The notes under the pieces are model-generated. The model worked only from the letters and a program-made list of their open reading frames with translations. It made no database searches and was not told the DNA's origin. A DNA stretch of 64,000 bases. Origin: Massilia sp. Root335. Lineage in GTDB: Bacteria > Pseudomonadota > Gammaproteobacteria > Burkholderiales > Burkholderiaceae_D. Where the stretch lies: assembly GCF_001425685.1 (NCBI RefSeq), contig NZ_LMCY01000003.1, positions 532,629-596,628 of the forward strand, read 5' to 3'. The position numbers and the translations under genes were made by a program. Position 1 is the stretch's first letter; every line of letters begins with the position of its first letter. This document shows positions 26,068 to 39,030 of the stretch, piece by piece.

Positions 26068-28806
26068 ATGTTGAAGCATCAACTGACTCTCCGGAACATT
26101 GCCGCGTTCACACTCGCAACGAGCCTGGTGTCATGGGCCGCGCTTGCGTGTGCCCAGGCGGACCAGGCACCGGCCGGCGGTGCGCGCGGCACGGCGGTCG
26201 TCGAGGTCACCGGCACCCGCCTGATGCGCACCGATGCCGCAACCCCGTCGCCGGTGGACATCATCACGCGCGCGGACATCGCGCAGTCGGGCAAGACGAA
26301 CCTGTCCGATGTGGTGCGCGCCCTCACGGTCGACAACAACGGGTCGATCGGCCTCGGCAACGTCAGCGGATTCGCCATGGGATCGAGCGGCGTCGCCTTG
26401 CGCGGGCTGGCCGTCAATGCCACGCTGGTCCTGGTCAACGGCCGCCGGATGGTGCACTACGGCCTGGCCGACGACGTGCAGCGCACGTTCGTCAACCTGA
26501 GCGCGATTCCCCTCGATGTCGTCGACCGCATCGAAGTGCTGAAAGACGGCGCCTCGGCGATCTACGGTTCCGATGCGATCGCCGGCGTCGTCAACATTAT
26601 TTTGCGCAAGCAGTACCAGGGCGCGTCGGCCGACGTCAGCTATGGATGGACGGAAGGCGGCGGCGGCGCCATGCCGCGCGCCAGCCTGACGGGCGGCACC
26701 GGCAACCTGGACACCGACGGCTACAACGTGTTCGCCAACGTCGAAGCCTCGCGCCGGAACGGCGTGCCCAGCGGAGACAGGACCGGCCGCGCATGGATCG
26801 GCAACGGCGACCTGCGGCCGTACGGCTATGGCTTCACGGCGGGCGGCATCGGCCCGAATATCGGCGGCTGGTTCGACAATGCGAGCGGGACGGCGAACCC
26901 GAACCGCTTCGGCGCGGTCAGCCCGGCGACGGGGCCCCTCGCGTGGCGGCAATTGCCGGGCTGTACGTCGACCATCGCCCTGCCCGCCGGCCTGGGCGGC
27001 TGTCCCTACGACCGCGTCAGGGAATACGGCGCCGTCCTGCCCGAGGAAAGGAAGCTGAATCTTTACCTGCGCGGGACGATGCGGCTGGCGGGCAATGTCG
27101 AGCCTTATGTCGAGCTCGGCAGGTTTGCATCCGATACGAGGTCGACGTGGGTCTTCGGTCCGACCGGCGTCAACGAATTGTGGATCGATCCCGCCACCGA
27201 TGCGGTGAAGGACAATACCCGGCTGCCGCTGCCGGCTGCGCACCCGGACAACCCGCTGGGCGCCGACGCCTTGCTCAGCTACCTGACCGCCGATGCGGGG
27301 CCGCGCAGCTTCGAGCATGACAGCACGGTCTGGCGCGCGCTGGTCGGTGTCGGGGGCGAGTGGGCCGGCTGGCGCTACGACACGGGCCTGCTGTATGGCC
27401 GCACCACGACCACGCGGGTCCTGCGCGGGTTCATCCGCGACAGCGTGTTGCGGGCGGGGCTGGCCGGCACGGGGCCGTTCGGCTACTACCGCCTCGGCGC
27501 CAATGCCGGCCTCAACCCGCCCGCGTTCTATCAAGCCTTGTCGCCCGAGATCTCGACCGACAACGTGTCGACGCTGACGATGCTCGATTTCAAGGCTTCG
27601 CGCGCATTGATGGCGCTGGCGGGCGGCCCGTTGGCGCTGTCGGTCGGTGCGGAATACCGGCACGAAACGCTGGACGCGCCCGCCCCGCCGTACACCGATA
27701 CCGGCGACATCGTCGGCTGGCCCTACTATGTCTACAGCGGCAAGCAGACGGTGGCCTCGGCGTTCGCCGAAGCCCTGGCACCGGTGTCCAGGCAGCTGGA
27801 ACTCGACGGCGCGGTGCGCGTCGACAAGGTGCGCGATTCGGAGACATCGGTCACACCCAAGTTCGGCGTCAAGTGGACCCCATGGCGCCAGCTGGTGTTG
27901 CGTGGCACCTATGCCGCCGGATTCCGCGCGCCCAACGAAGTCGAGCAGGGCGCCGCCAATACGAACGCCGCGGCGCTCGACCTGGCCGGGCACGGTTTCC
28001 TGAGCGTCGTCAGGACGATCGGCAATCCCGACCTGAAACCCGAGACGTCGAGGATGGTGACCCTCGGCGCCATCTACGAGCCGCGGCGCGCGACGACCGT
28101 GGGCGCGACGTACTGGTGGCTCGAACGCAGCGACGAGATCAACGGCGCCGATCCGTACGCCATCCTGGCCGACAGCGCGGCGTTCAAGGGCGCGTCCGTC
28201 GTGCGCGATGCCCAGGGCAATGTGCTCGAGGTGAGCGCGCCCTTCCAGAACAACTCGCGCTCGCGGCTGCAGGGGATCGATGTCGACGTCAGCCACCGCC
28301 GGCCGATCGGCCGCTTCGGCACGCTGGGCGCCAGGCTCACGTGGACCTACCTCGATTATTACAAGAAGCAGTTTGCCGGGGGACCGACGGTCGACTATGC
28401 GGGCACCCATGGGCCGATGGTCGTCAGCGGCAACACGGGCACGCCGAAAAACCGGGTGAATGCCGTGCTGAGCTGGGAACGCGCGGCCAACCGCCTGTCC
28501 GCGTCCGTGTCGTACATCGGCAGCTACCTCAACAAGGACAACCTCGCCGCCCCCTGCTTCAACCAGTTCGCCGACGGCGCGCCGGCGCCGGCCGGCTGCC
28601 GGGTCGCGTCGTTCACCGCCGTCGACCTCCACGGCAGCCACCGGTTCGGCAAGCACACCGAGATGTACGTTTCCATCGGTAACGTGTTCGACCGTATCGC
28701 GCCGCTGGACCCGAGTGCCTACATCAACCTGAATTTCAATCCGTCCTTTCACCTGAGCGGTGCGATCGGCCGAACCTTCAACGTCGGTCTGAAACACGAT
28801 TTCTGA
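26068..28806 (+). CDS. TonB-dependent outer-membrane receptor
   Basis: A 912-residue receptor from the ATG at 26068 (GAGGGG upstream). Signal peptide: [22 protein letters not shown]. The plug follows ([28 protein letters not shown] ... [24 protein letters not shown] ... [37 protein letters not shown]), then a 22-strand barrel ending with the aromatic residue expected for BAM recognition (NVGLKHDF). No N-terminal secretin/signalling domain, so it is not a sigma/anti-sigma transducer. The substrate is unknown; the family type (large, iteratively plugged) is common for oligosaccharides and peptides. A hybrid kinase with a propeller sensor begins 14 bp downstream, suggesting that both act on one nutrient. 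Confidence 0.92.
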   Translation: MLKHQLTLRNIAAFTLATSLVSWAALACAQADQAPAGGARGTAVVEVTGTRLMRTDAATPSPVDIITRADIAQSGKTNLSDVVRALTVDNNGSIGLGNVSGFAMGSSGVALRGLAVNATLVLVNGRRMVHYGLADDVQRTFVNLSAIPLDVVDRIEVLKDGASAIYGSDAIAGVVNIILRKQYQGASADVSYGWTEGGGGAMPRASLTGGTGNLDTDGYNVFANVEASRRNGVPSGDRTGRAWIGNGDLRPYGYGFTAGGIGPNIGGWFDNASGTANPNRFGAVSPATGPLAWRQLPGCTSTIALPAGLGGCPYDRVREYGAVLPEERKLNLYLRGTMRLAGNVEPYVELGRFASDTRSTWVFGPTGVNELWIDPATDAVKDNTRLPLPAAHPDNPLGADALLSYLTADAGPRSFEHDSTVWRALVGVGGEWAGWRYDTGLLYGRTTTTRVLRGFIRDSVLRAGLAGTGPFGYYRLGANAGLNPPAFYQALSPEISTDNVSTLTMLDFKASRALMALAGGPLALSVGAEYRHETLDAPAPPYTDTGDIVGWPYYVYSGKQTVASAFAEALAPVSRQLELDGAVRVDKVRDSETSVTPKFGVKWTPWRQLVLRGTYAAGFRAPNEVEQGAANTNAAALDLAGHGFLSVVRTIGNPDLKPETSRMVTLGAIYEPRRATTVGATYWWLERSDEINGADPYAILADSAAFKGASVVRDAQGNVLEVSAPFQNNSRSRLQGIDVDVSHRRPIGRFGTLGARLTWTYLDYYKKQFAGGPTVDYAGTHGPMVVSGNTGTPKNRVNAVLSWERAANRLSASVSYIGSYLNKDNLAAPCFNQFADGAPAPAGCRVASFTAVDLHGSHRFGKHTEMYVSIGNVFDRIAPLDPSAYINLNFNPSFHLSGAIGRTFNVGLKHDF

Positions 28807-28820
28807 ACACCGGAGCCCCT

Positions 28821-31800
28821 ATGCATGCAGACCGCGACAAGCACCCGACCGGATACGGATGGGTCATCGTGGCGATGCTGACGGCCCTGCCGGCGTGGGG
28901 TGCCGGGGGCACGACGCGCTATACCGAAGCGTTCCAGCGCTTCGGCGTCAGCGACGGCCTGGCAAACAACGTGGCCTTCGACGTCGCGCAGGACAAGTAC
29001 GGCTTCATCTGGGTGACCACCCGCAACGGCATCGCGAAATTCGACGGCTCGGACTTCACCGTCTATCGCCCGGTGCCGCCCGACGTCAAACGGAGCGTCG
29101 CCCAGTTCTACCAGACCATCGCCCATTCGCGGGATGGCAACCTGTGGTTCTGCTCGTGGGGGAACGGGCTGCTGAAACTCGACCTCGCCACCGAGCGATT
29201 CACATTCTTCCGGCACGACGACCGCAAGCCGGATACCATCGCCGGCAACAACGTCTGGTTCGCGTTCGAGGACCGGGACGGCATGATGTGGGTGTCGAGC
29301 CAGGGCGGGCTGTCCCGCCTCGATCCGAAGACGGGCGTGGCGACGGTCTACCGGCACGACCCGCTGCGGCCCGACAGCCTGGCGAATCCGATCCCGACCC
29401 AGGTCGTGCAGGACAAGGACGGCATGCTGTGGGTCGGCACCTATGGCGGCGGACTCGACCGGCTGAATCCGGCCACCGGCAAGTTCAGCCATTACCGCCA
29501 CGACGACCGCAACCCCAACTCGCTGGCCAACGATTCGGTCGAGGGACTGTTCCTCGACGCCGACGGCACGCTGTGGATCGCTACCGATGGCGGTCTCGAC
29601 CATTTCGATCCGCGGGCGGGCACCTTCACGTTGTTCCGGCACGATCCCAACGACCCGGGCAGCCTGGCCAACAATGCGGTGCTGAAGGTGATGCGCGACA
29701 GCCGCGGCCAGCTCTGGACGTCGCACTGGGGCGGCGGCATCCACCGCATGGACCCGCGCACCGGCAAATTCATCCACTACCGCTACGATCCGGGCGACCC
29801 GTTGAGCGTGGCGTCGAACATGACGGAATACATGACGGAGTCGCGCGATCACGCGCTGTGGATCGCCACCTTCAACGGCCTGGTCCGCTTCGACGAGGAA
29901 TCCGGGCGCTTCCACTCCATGTTCCAGCAGACGGGATTGTCCTCGACGTCCGGGCGCATGCTGGTGTCGGGCATGGCGACCGACCGCCACGGGCGCCTGT
30001 GGACCGTCAGCGAGGACGCGGGCGCCGTGCGCTACGACCCGGCCACCCGCACGTCGCGCCATTACCTGCCGGAGCCCGGCAACCCGCGCAGCCTGTCGGA
30101 GGTGGCGATCACCGCCATCGTCGTCGACGCCGACGGCACGGTCTGGCTGACGACCCGAGCCGGCCTCGACCGCTATGACGAGCGCACCGACAGTTTCGAG
30201 CGGGTCGCGCTGAGCCGGTACGCACCGCAGGGGGCCACGTCGGACAGCACCATCAGCGACCTGGCGATCGACCGCAACGGCATCCTCTGGATGTCGGTCT
30301 ATGGCGTCGGGCTGCAGCGCTTCGACCCGAAGCGCAAGGTGCTGACCATCTATACCCACGACCCGGCCGCGCCGGCCAGCCTGGCCAGCAACCTGACGAA
30401 TGCGGTGCTGGCGGCCCGGGACGGGTCGATCTGGGTGGCGGCCGACGCGGGCCTGAGCCGCTTCGATCCCGCCAGCGGCAAGTTCACCAATTTTACGGAA
30501 CGGGACGGCCTCAGCACCCAGATCGCCAATGACCTGGCCGAGCTGCCCGACGGCACGATCCTCGTCGCGACCGACGTCGGGGTCAACCGCTACGCTGCGC
30601 ACAGCGGCAGGTTCACCGCCTACACGGTGCAGCAAGGGATGCCGAGCAATTATGTGATGTCGCTCGAACCGGACGACCAGGGCAATATCTGGGCCGGCAC
30701 GGACAAGGGCCTGGTGCGCATCGCGCCGTCTTCCGGCAAGATCCGGGTCTACGATGCGCGCGACGGCCTGCCCAGCAATCAGTTCTGGAACCATTCGGCC
30801 TACCGCGCCGCGGACGGCACCATGTATTTCGGCACCACCGACGGCCTGACCAGCTTCCATCCGGATTCCTTCAGGGACAATCCGGATGCGCCGCCGGTGT
30901 ACATCACCGAGTTATCGCTGTTCAAGCACAAGGTCGTTGCCGGCCCCCACTCCCCGCTCGCCACCAGCGTCCACCTCGCCAAGGCCGTCACGCTCGATTA
31001 CCGCCAGTCGAGCATCGGATTCCGGTTTGCCGCCCTCAATTACCGCTGGCCCGCCAAGAACCGGTACGCCTACCAGCTCGAAGGCTTCGACCGGGGCTGG
31101 ACCTATGTCGACAGCGCGCATCGCGAGGCGGCCTACACCAACCTGTCTCCCGGCAATTACGTCTTCCGCGTCAAGGCGTCCAATAACGACGGGGTCTGGA
31201 ACGACACCGGCGCGGCGCTCGCCATCACCATCACCCCGCCGTGGTGGCAGACGTGGACGTTCCGCGTGCTGATGGCGGTCCTGGCGCTGACGCTGACCTA
31301 CGCGCTCTACCGGATGCGCGTGCGCCAGTTGCAGGCGCAGGCGCGCAAGCTGCAACGCATCGTCGACGAGCGCACGCACGACCTGCAGATCGCCAAGGAA
31401 AAGGCGGAAATCGCCAACCAGGTCAAGAGCACCTTCCTGGCCAATATGAGCCACGAACTGCGCACGCCGCTGAACGCGATCCTCGGCTATGCACAGATCC
31501 TGCGGCGCGACTCCCAACAGCTGAGCGGGCGCCAGGCCGCCGGCCTGGCGACCATCCAGCAGAGCGGCCAGCACCTGCTCAACCTCATCAACGACATCCT
31601 GGACCTGGCGCGGATCGAGGCCGGCAAACTGAGCCTGTATCCGACCGACTGCGACCTCGCCGCGTTGCTCGACCTGGTGACGCAGATGATCCGCGTGAAG
31701 GCCAAGGAGAAGCACCTGTCGTTCAGGTGCGTGGCGCCGGACGTGCCGGCCGCCGTGACGGTCGACGAGAAACGCTTGCGCCAGGTCTTGCTGAACCTGC

Positions 31801-32825
31801 TGGGCAATGCCGTCAAGTTCACCGACCACGGCGAGGTCAGCCTGCGTGTGCTGAAGGTTGCCGCCCCCGCCGGCATGGTGCGCCTGCGCTTCGAAGTGGC
31901 CGACAGCGGCGTCGGCATGACCGGCGAACAGATGGCGGGCATCTTCGAGCGCTTCGAACAGGCCGGCGACATGCGGCGGCGCGAAGGCGGGTCCGGGCTG
32001 GGCCTCGCCATCAGCCAGCAACTGATTCGCATGATGGGCGGGAATATCGAGGTCGCGAGCCAGCCGGGCAAGGGCAGCCTGTTCCGGTTCGAGCTGGACC
32101 TGCCGGCCGTCCCGGCGGCGCGCGCCGTCCTGCCCGCCCCGCAGATCGTCGGGTATCAAGGTCCGCGCAAGCGGGTACTCGTGGTGGACGACCTGGCGCA
32201 GAACCGCGTCCTCCTGATCGATGCACTGCGACCGCTGGGGTTCGAGGTGCTCGACGCCGGGAACGGCCAGGAATGCCTCGATCTGCTCGACGCCATCGAC
32301 CCCGACCTCATCGTGATGGACGTGATGATGCCGGTGATGGATGGGCGGGAAGCGACGCGCAGGATCCGGCAGCGCCCGCAGCGCGCCGGGATACCCGTCA
32401 TCGTGTCCAGCGCCAGCGCCACCCGCGAGGACGAAGCGCAATGCTACGCGGCGGGCGCCGACGCCTTCCTGCCCAAGCCGATCGACAACGATCTGCTGCT
32501 GAAGACCATGGGCGACCTGTTGTCCCTGGCGTGGATCACCGCCCCGGAACGGGCGCCGGAAGCCCGGGAGCCCGGACAGGCGGCCGACGTCATCGTGCCC
32601 CCGCCGGACGAGATCGAGACGCTGTACCAGCTCGCGCGGGCGGGCAATATGCAAAGCCTGTGTGCACGGGCCGACTACCTGAATGACCTGGACGCACGCT
32701 ATGCCCCCTTCGCCCAGCAGTTGCGCGCGCTGGCGGAAAGCTACCAGTCGAAAGCCATTCTCGCCCTTGTCGAGCGGTGTCGCGCGGCGCACGGCGCGCT
32801 GCGGACCGGGAATCCGCAGCAATGA
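28821..32825 (+). CDS. Hybrid histidine kinase with two-component propeller sensor
   Basis: A 1,334-residue one-protein phosphorelay. A signal/anchor segment ([16 protein letters not shown]) precedes about 14 two-component regulator propeller repeats (residues 40-690; units such as [31 protein letters not shown]). Then a Y_Y_Y domain ([23 protein letters not shown]), a membrane helix near 815-835, HisKA with acceptor His near 878 ([15 protein letters not shown]), HATPase_c ([24 protein letters not shown]) and a receiver with acceptor Asp near 1167 ([13 protein letters not shown]). Unlike Bacteroides hybrid regulators it has no AraC DNA-binding domain; the last 130 residues hold no HPt that I can recognise. 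It probably senses an oligosaccharide taken up by the receptor upstream. Confidence 0.92.
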   Translation: MHADRDKHPTGYGWVIVAMLTALPAWGAGGTTRYTEAFQRFGVSDGLANNVAFDVAQDKYGFIWVTTRNGIAKFDGSDFTVYRPVPPDVKRSVAQFYQTIAHSRDGNLWFCSWGNGLLKLDLATERFTFFRHDDRKPDTIAGNNVWFAFEDRDGMMWVSSQGGLSRLDPKTGVATVYRHDPLRPDSLANPIPTQVVQDKDGMLWVGTYGGGLDRLNPATGKFSHYRHDDRNPNSLANDSVEGLFLDADGTLWIATDGGLDHFDPRAGTFTLFRHDPNDPGSLANNAVLKVMRDSRGQLWTSHWGGGIHRMDPRTGKFIHYRYDPGDPLSVASNMTEYMTESRDHALWIATFNGLVRFDEESGRFHSMFQQTGLSSTSGRMLVSGMATDRHGRLWTVSEDAGAVRYDPATRTSRHYLPEPGNPRSLSEVAITAIVVDADGTVWLTTRAGLDRYDERTDSFERVALSRYAPQGATSDSTISDLAIDRNGILWMSVYGVGLQRFDPKRKVLTIYTHDPAAPASLASNLTNAVLAARDGSIWVAADAGLSRFDPASGKFTNFTERDGLSTQIANDLAELPDGTILVATDVGVNRYAAHSGRFTAYTVQQGMPSNYVMSLEPDDQGNIWAGTDKGLVRIAPSSGKIRVYDARDGLPSNQFWNHSAYRAADGTMYFGTTDGLTSFHPDSFRDNPDAPPVYITELSLFKHKVVAGPHSPLATSVHLAKAVTLDYRQSSIGFRFAALNYRWPAKNRYAYQLEGFDRGWTYVDSAHREAAYTNLSPGNYVFRVKASNNDGVWNDTGAALAITITPPWWQTWTFRVLMAVLALTLTYALYRMRVRQLQAQARKLQRIVDERTHDLQIAKEKAEIANQVKSTFLANMSHELRTPLNAILGYAQILRRDSQQLSGRQAAGLATIQQSGQHLLNLINDILDLARIEAGKLSLYPTDCDLAALLDLVTQMIRVKAKEKHLSFRCVAPDVPAAVTVDEKRLRQVLLNLLGNAVKFTDHGEVSLRVLKVAAPAGMVRLRFEVADSGVGMTGEQMAGIFERFEQAGDMRRREGGSGLGLAISQQLIRMMGGNIEVASQPGKGSLFRFELDLPAVPAARAVLPAPQIVGYQGPRKRVLVVDDLAQNRVLLIDALRPLGFEVLDAGNGQECLDLLDAIDPDLIVMDVMMPVMDGREATRRIRQRPQRAGIPVIVSSASATREDEAQCYAAGADAFLPKPIDNDLLLKTMGDLLSLAWITAPERAPEAREPGQAADVIVPPPDEIETLYQLARAGNMQSLCARADYLNDLDARYAPFAQQLRALAESYQSKAILALVERCRAAHGALRTGNPQQ

Positions 32826-32833
32826 CGCGCCGC

Positions 32834-34783
<1,950 letters not shown>

Positions 34784-34873
34784 AATCGAATCCGTCCACT
34801 GACAACAACACTCGCAGGGACACACGCTTGCAACTAGATTCTAACAAATTCTGACATCGAGACAACGAAGACT

Positions 34874-35767
34874 TCAGGACAGTGCCGCCCCGCAATCCTT
34901 GCAGAACCTGGCATCGGCCTCGTGGCCCTTGCTGCCGCAGGCGGCGCAGGCGCGCGCGGGGCGCGCCGCGCCGCGGCGGCGATCGTTGCGATGCGCCGAG
35001 AGTTCGGCGGTCACGATCCCGGTCGGCACGGCGAGGATCCCCCAGCCGAGCAGCATCATGAACGACGCGATGGCCTTCCCCAGGTTCGTGTGCGGCGTGA
35101 TGTCGCCATAGCCCACCGTCGTCATCGTCACGGTCGCCCAGTACATCGCGACCGGGATGCTCGTGTAGCCGTTCTTCGGTCCCTCGACGACGTACATGAT
35201 CGTGCCGAGGATCAGGATCGCCATCAGCACGACGGACAGGAACACGAGGATCTTGCGCCGGCTGGCGGACAGCGCTTCGCCGAGGCGCGTGTATTCCTCG
35301 ATGTAGAGCGTGAGCTTGAAGATGCGGAAGACGCGCAGCAGGCGCAGGATGCGGATGTCGAGCAGCAGTTCCGTGCCCGGCATCAGGAGCGAGAAATACG
35401 AAGGCAGCACGGCCAGCAGGTCGATCACGCCGTAGAACCCGGTGGCGTAGCGCCACGGTCGCTGCACACACGCGAGCCGCGCCGCGTATTCGGCCGTGAA
35501 CAGCGCCGTGAAGCCCCATTCGAGGCCGTTCAGCAGCGTGGCGTGGTCGCGGTGCAGCCACGGCACGCTGTCCAGCACGACGACGAGGATGCTGAGCAGG
35601 ATCGCGAGCACGAGGGCGATGTCGAAGCGGCGGCCGGCCGGCGTGTCGGCCTCGAAGATGACGTCGTACATGCGCCGCCGCAGCCCGGCCGGCGGCTTCC
35701 CGTACTCGGCGGGCGACTGCGGCACGTATGCCCGCGCGCCGTCGCCGTCGTCGCCCTCGTGCGTCAT
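34874..35767 (-). CDS. Voltage-gated-type K+ channel with C-terminal zinc ribbon
   Basis: A 297-residue 6-TM ion channel. Segments S1-S4 are visible (FDIALVLAILLSILVVVLDS; WGFTALFTAEYAARL; VIDLLAVLPSYFSLL; the Arg-rich S4 DIRILRLLRVFRIFKL), then S5, the pore with the K+ selectivity filter TMTTVGYGDITP, and S6 (LGKAIASFMMLLGWGILAVPTGIVTAEL). The tail carries a four-Cys zinc ribbon (CAACGSKG ... FCKDCGAAL), an unusual attachment that may respond to metal or redox state. Its ATG overlaps the stop of the VOC gene (ATGA), so it is the last gene of an operon with FMN reductase and VOC protein. Confidence 0.9.
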   Translation of the reverse strand: MTHEGDDGDGARAYVPQSPAEYGKPPAGLRRRMYDVIFEADTPAGRRFDIALVLAILLSILVVVLDSVPWLHRDHATLLNGLEWGFTALFTAEYAARLACVQRPWRYATGFYGVIDLLAVLPSYFSLLMPGTELLLDIRILRLLRVFRIFKLTLYIEEYTRLGEALSASRRKILVFLSVVLMAILILGTIMYVVEGPKNGYTSIPVAMYWATVTMTTVGYGDITPHTNLGKAIASFMMLLGWGILAVPTGIVTAELSAHRNDRRRGAARPARACAACGSKGHEADARFCKDCGAALS

Positions 35768-36207
35768 GATCCGTGCGGCGAGGTGGGCGGCCCTTTCAGC
35801 TCGATCGTATTGCCTTCCGGGTCCTGCAGGTAGATCGACGGTCCTTCGCCCTCGGCGCCGAAACGCGATGCGGCCGGCCCGGCCTCGATGCCGTGCGCGG
35901 CCAGGTGGGCACGGATCGCGGCTTCGTCGAACGGCTCGACGCGGAAACAGAAATGGTCGACGTTGCGCCCTTCCGGCCCCGGCGCGGCGCCGCCCGCCGC
36001 ACCCAGCTTGCCGTCGACGGGGATCAGGTCGACCATCGAGCTGCCGGCGCGCAGCTGCACGAGGCCGATCTCGTCCTGGCGCCGCACTTCGCGGCAGCCC
36101 AGCACGTCGCCATAGAATTGCAGCATGCGCGCGAGGTCGACGACGCGCAGCACGATGTGGTCGATCTCGCGGATCGCGATGGGCGTGCGGACGAAGTCAG
36201 TCGGCAT
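35764..36207 (-). CDS. VOC family (glyoxalase-like) protein
   Basis: A 147-residue vicinal-oxygen-chelate protein from the ATG at 36207, which has GGAG upstream and lies inside the end of the FMN reductase gene (11-bp overlap). Two beta-alpha-beta-beta-beta modules: REIDHIVLRVVDLARMLQFYGDVLGCREVR and NVDHFCFRVEPFDEAAIRAHLAAHGI, closing with GEGPSIYLQDPEGNTIELKGPP; the His of IDHIV, the His of VDHFC and the final Glu of NTIELK are the usual metal ligands. Substrate not assignable (glyoxalase, dioxygenase or fosfomycin-resistance-like). Middle gene of a three-gene operon. Confidence 0.85.
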   Translation of the reverse strand: MPTDFVRTPIAIREIDHIVLRVVDLARMLQFYGDVLGCREVRRQDEIGLVQLRAGSSMVDLIPVDGKLGAAGGAAPGPEGRNVDHFCFRVEPFDEAAIRAHLAAHGIEAGPAASRFGAEGEGPSIYLQDPEGNTIELKGPPTSPHGS

Positions 36208-36751
36208 GGCGCTCCACCCACGTCGCAAAGCATTCCATGAACTGCTGCAGGAAGGTTTTCAAACCCTCGTCGGTCAGGTTGTCGCCGTCGAACTTGGCGC
36301 CGACGCCGCCGATATACGCTTCGGGCGACTGCATGCACGGCATGTTGAGGAAGACGAGGCACTGGCGCACGGCGTGGTTGGCGCCGAAGCCGCCCAGGGC
36401 GCCCGGCGAGTTGCTGACGACGGCGCACGGCTTGGCCGTCCACGCGGCCTGGCCATACGGGCGCGAACCGACGTCGATGGCGTTCTTCAGGACGCCCGGC
36501 AGCGAACGGTTGTATTCCGGGGTGCAGAACAGGACGCCGTCGGCTTCGCGGATGCGGTTGCGGAATTCGGTCCACGTGGCGGGCGGGGTCTCGGTCTCGT
36601 CATCCTGGTTGTACAGCGGCAGCTGGGAGATGTCGACGATCTCCAGTTCGAGCGTGGGCGGCGCCACCAGCATCAGGCTCCTGGCCAGCTTGCGGGTGAA
36701 CGAGTCCTTGCGCAGGCTGCCGACGAGTACTGCGATCTTGCGAGTTGCCAT
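36197..36751 (-). CDS. NADPH-dependent FMN reductase
   Basis: A 184-residue flavodoxin-fold reductase of the NADPH-dependent FMN reductase/ChrR family, starting at ATG 36751 (AAAGGA upstream). Landmarks are VLVGSLRKDSFTRKLARSL (FMN phosphate loop), LFCTPEYNRSLPGVLKNAIDV (the PEYN motif of the family) and SNSPGALGGFGANHAVRQCL. Such enzymes reduce quinones, chromate or azo compounds using NAD(P)H. The following VOC gene starts within its last codons, and the channel gene overlaps that in turn. Confidence 0.88.
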   Translation of the reverse strand: MATRKIAVLVGSLRKDSFTRKLARSLMLVAPPTLELEIVDISQLPLYNQDDETETPPATWTEFRNRIREADGVLFCTPEYNRSLPGVLKNAIDVGSRPYGQAAWTAKPCAVVSNSPGALGGFGANHAVRQCLVFLNMPCMQSPEAYIGGVGAKFDGDNLTDEGLKTFLQQFMECFATWVERHAD

Positions 36752-36830
36752 GACGGTCCTTTCGTTCTTGATGGGTCGTACGGAGTCCAAAGTGTAACGA
36801 CTTTCCGCCAAGACCGTGCGGACGCGCCGT

Positions 36831-37139
36831 TCAGATGCGCCGGCGCCGGTATTCGTCGAGGAAGGTGCGCGCCGCGCGCGGCGTCAGCACCCGCACGGGG
36901 TCCCCGTGCCACGCATACAGGAACGGCGGCCCGCCCGCGCGGTCCGTCAATCTGGCGCGGATGAGGAAGCGGGTGCCGGCCGGATAGCGCTCCGGGTCGG
37001 ACAGCGCGCGCGCGCACTGCACGCGCATGGACGTGGCGTATGCCTGCCCCGCCATCGGCTTGATGCGCAGCCGGCCCGTGCGCGCGTCCGGCACGGATTC
37101 GACGGCCACGTCGCGGTAGGCCCACGGATCGCGCGCCAT
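36831..37139 (-). CDS. Hypothetical protein after MFS gene
   Basis: A 102-residue protein that I do not recognise. It is rich in Arg and Ala, has no signal peptide and no membrane segment, and contains one Cys (MRVQCARAL). Notable are a basic C-terminal run (FLDEYRRRRI) and RLTDRAGGPPFLYAWHGDPVRVLTPRAART. It begins 5 bp after the stop of the MFS transporter gene, so it is probably cotranscribed with it and may be a cytosolic partner. The reading frame has the codon bias of its neighbours, which supports it as real. Confidence 0.6.
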   Translation of the reverse strand: MARDPWAYRDVAVESVPDARTGRLRIKPMAGQAYATSMRVQCARALSDPERYPAGTRFLIRARLTDRAGGPPFLYAWHGDPVRVLTPRAARTFLDEYRRRRI

Positions 37140-37144
37140 CGGCG

Positions 37145-38368
37145 TTACGCGGCCGCGGCCGCGGCGTGCGGCTTCGCTTCACGTATCGGCAGGTTGACCA
37201 GGCTCGCGGCCAGCGCCAGCGCGATGTCCGCGTACCACATCCACGTGTAGTCGCCGAAGCGCACGAACGCGAGGCCGCCCAACCAGGCGCCGAAGAAGCC
37301 GCCGATCTGGTGCGACAGCAGCGTGAGGCCGAACAGGGTCGCCAGGTAGCGGGTGCCGAACAGCTTGCCGACGAGGCCCGCCGTCGGCGGCACCGTCGCG
37401 AGCCACGTGAAGCCGAGGGCCGCCGCGAACACATAAAAGGTCCACGCCGATTTCGGCGCCAGCAGGTAGGCGGCGATGATCACTGCGCGGCTGCCGTACA
37501 TCAGCGCGAGCAGCCATTTCATGCGCCAGCGCTGCGCGAGCGCGCCGGCCGTCAGCGAGCCGGCGATGTTGAAGAGGCCAATGAGGCCCAGCGCCGTCGC
37601 GGAGACGCCCGCCGGCAGGCCGCACAGCGCGACTTCGCCCGGCAGGTGCGTGACGAGGAAGGCGATGTGGAAGCCGCAGGTGAAGAAGCCGGCGTGCAGG
37701 CACAGGTAGCTGCGGTCGCGCAGCGCTGCGCGCACCTGGCGTCCCAGCGTCGGCTCGGACGACGGCGCGCCGTGGCCGGCGCCGGATTGCGCCGGCGGCC
37801 TGCCGCGCAGCGGCCACGCGAGCGGGATGGTGAACAAGGTGGTCGCGGCCAGCGCCAGCATCGCCGTGATCCAGCCGGCCGTCGCGATCAGCACCTGCAC
37901 GAGCGGCGCGAACACGAACTGGCCGAACGAGCCGCCCGCGTTGATGAAGCCGGACGCGAACGCGCGCCGCTCGGGCGGCAGGCGCTGCGCCGTGGCGCCG
38001 ATCAGGATCGAAAAGCTGCCGGCGCCGGCGCCGCTGGCCGACAGGATGCCGAGGGTGACCAGCAGGCCCCATTCGGTCGACACGAACGGCGTGGCCGCGA
38101 GGCCGCCGGCCAGCAGCACGGCGCCCAGCACGATGACGCGCGCCGCGCCGTATTTGTCGGCGACGGCGCCGAAGATGGGTTGCGACGCGCCCCACATGAA
38201 CTGGCCGATGGCCATCGCGAAGCTGATCGACGCGACGCCGAGGCCCGTCGCCGTGTTCAGCGGCGACAGGAACAGGCCCGTCGTCAGGCGCGCGGCCATC
38301 GTGATCATCAGGATCGCGCTGGCGGTGAGGATCAGGCCCCAGGCGGCGCGCGGCGTGGTCGTTGTCAT
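37145..38368 (-). CDS. MFS transporter
   Basis: A 407-residue major facilitator protein with 12 predicted helices. The first is ILTASAILMITMAARLTTGLFL, and the loop 2-3 signature is GAVADKYGAARVIVLGA (G-x-x-x-D-R-type motif with Lys in place of one Arg). The helices divide into two six-helix halves, separated by the charged loop RGRPPAQSGAGHGAPSSEPTLGRQV. It resembles monocarboxylate/oxalate-formate exchangers and cyanate-type permeases in its 'XXPxFG' first helices, but the substrate cannot be assigned. ATG 38368 is preceded by GGGGA. It is followed 5 bp downstream by a small unknown gene. Confidence 0.88.
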   Translation of the reverse strand: MTTTTPRAAWGLILTASAILMITMAARLTTGLFLSPLNTATGLGVASISFAMAIGQFMWGASQPIFGAVADKYGAARVIVLGAVLLAGGLAATPFVSTEWGLLVTLGILSASGAGAGSFSILIGATAQRLPPERRAFASGFINAGGSFGQFVFAPLVQVLIATAGWITAMLALAATTLFTIPLAWPLRGRPPAQSGAGHGAPSSEPTLGRQVRAALRDRSYLCLHAGFFTCGFHIAFLVTHLPGEVALCGLPAGVSATALGLIGLFNIAGSLTAGALAQRWRMKWLLALMYGSRAVIIAAYLLAPKSAWTFYVFAAALGFTWLATVPPTAGLVGKLFGTRYLATLFGLTLLSHQIGGFFGAWLGGLAFVRFGDYTWMWYADIALALAASLVNLPIREAKPHAAAAAA

Positions 38369-38418
38369 GTCGTCCCCGTTGGTTGGTCAGAACCAACGAT
38401 GTTACAACGGAAACGATC

Positions 38419-38480
38419 GTAGGGTGGGCGCCCCGCGCCCACGCGACTGCATGCGGACCGCGAACGTCCGCCACCCAACC
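38419..38480. repeat. GTAGGGTGGGC-type dispersed repeat
   Basis: Starts CGTAGGGTGGGCGCCCCG and forms a hairpin (GTGGGCG/CGCCCAC around a short loop), with an outer match GGGTGG ... CCACCC at 38476. The same head sequence occurs twice, in opposite orientation, at 62881-62957. It lies between the MFS start and the ispF stop. Such REP-like units are widespread in proteobacterial intergenic DNA. Confidence 0.7.
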
Positions 38481-38486
38481 GTGATA

Positions 38487-38999
38487 TCAGCCCGCCGCGC
38501 GGATCAGCAGCACGGTCGCCTGCGCCGCCATGCCCTCCTCGCGGCCGAGGAAGCCGAGCTTTTCGTTCGTCTTGGCCTTGATGTTCACCTGCTGCGGCGA
38601 CACGCCGACGTCCTCGGCGATGCGCGACACCATTTGCGGGATGTGCGGCGCCATCTTCGGCTGCTGGGCGATGATGGTCGCGTCGATGTTGCCGATGGTG
38701 TAGCCGGTGCCCAGCACGCGGTTGGCCGCTTCGCGCAGCAGCACGCGCGAATCGGCGCCGGCGAACATCGGGTCGGTGTCCGGGAAGTGCTTGCCGATGT
38801 CGCCGAGGCCGGCGGCACCCAGCATGGCGTCGACGATGGCGTGCAGCAGCACGTCGGCGTCCGAGTGGCCGAGCAGGCCCAGGCGGTGCGGGATGGTGAC
38901 GCCGCCCACGATCAGTTTGCGGCCCTCGACGAGGGCGTGGCAGTCATAGCCGGTACCGATGCGGAACGGCGGGGTCGGGTTGTACGATGCGAGAGCCAT
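38487..38999 (-). CDS. ispF: 2-C-methyl-D-erythritol 2,4-cyclodiphosphate synthase
   Basis: IspF closes the MEP pathway intermediate CDP-ME 2-phosphate into the cyclodiphosphate on the way to isopentenyl diphosphate. The 170-residue protein has all metal ligands: [13 protein letters not shown] (Asp, His) and [18 protein letters not shown] (His). The end motif [22 protein letters not shown] is conserved. It follows ispD by 31 bp on the same strand; the two normally act as successive enzymes and are cotranscribed. Confidence 0.97.
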   Translation of the reverse strand: MALASYNPTPPFRIGTGYDCHALVEGRKLIVGGVTIPHRLGLLGHSDADVLLHAIVDAMLGAAGLGDIGKHFPDTDPMFAGADSRVLLREAANRVLGTGYTIGNIDATIIAQQPKMAPHIPQMVSRIAEDVGVSPQQVNIKAKTNEKLGFLGREEGMAAQATVLLIRAAG

Positions 39000-39030
39000 G
39001 ATGTTCTTTACACGCTTTATACGTTATACG

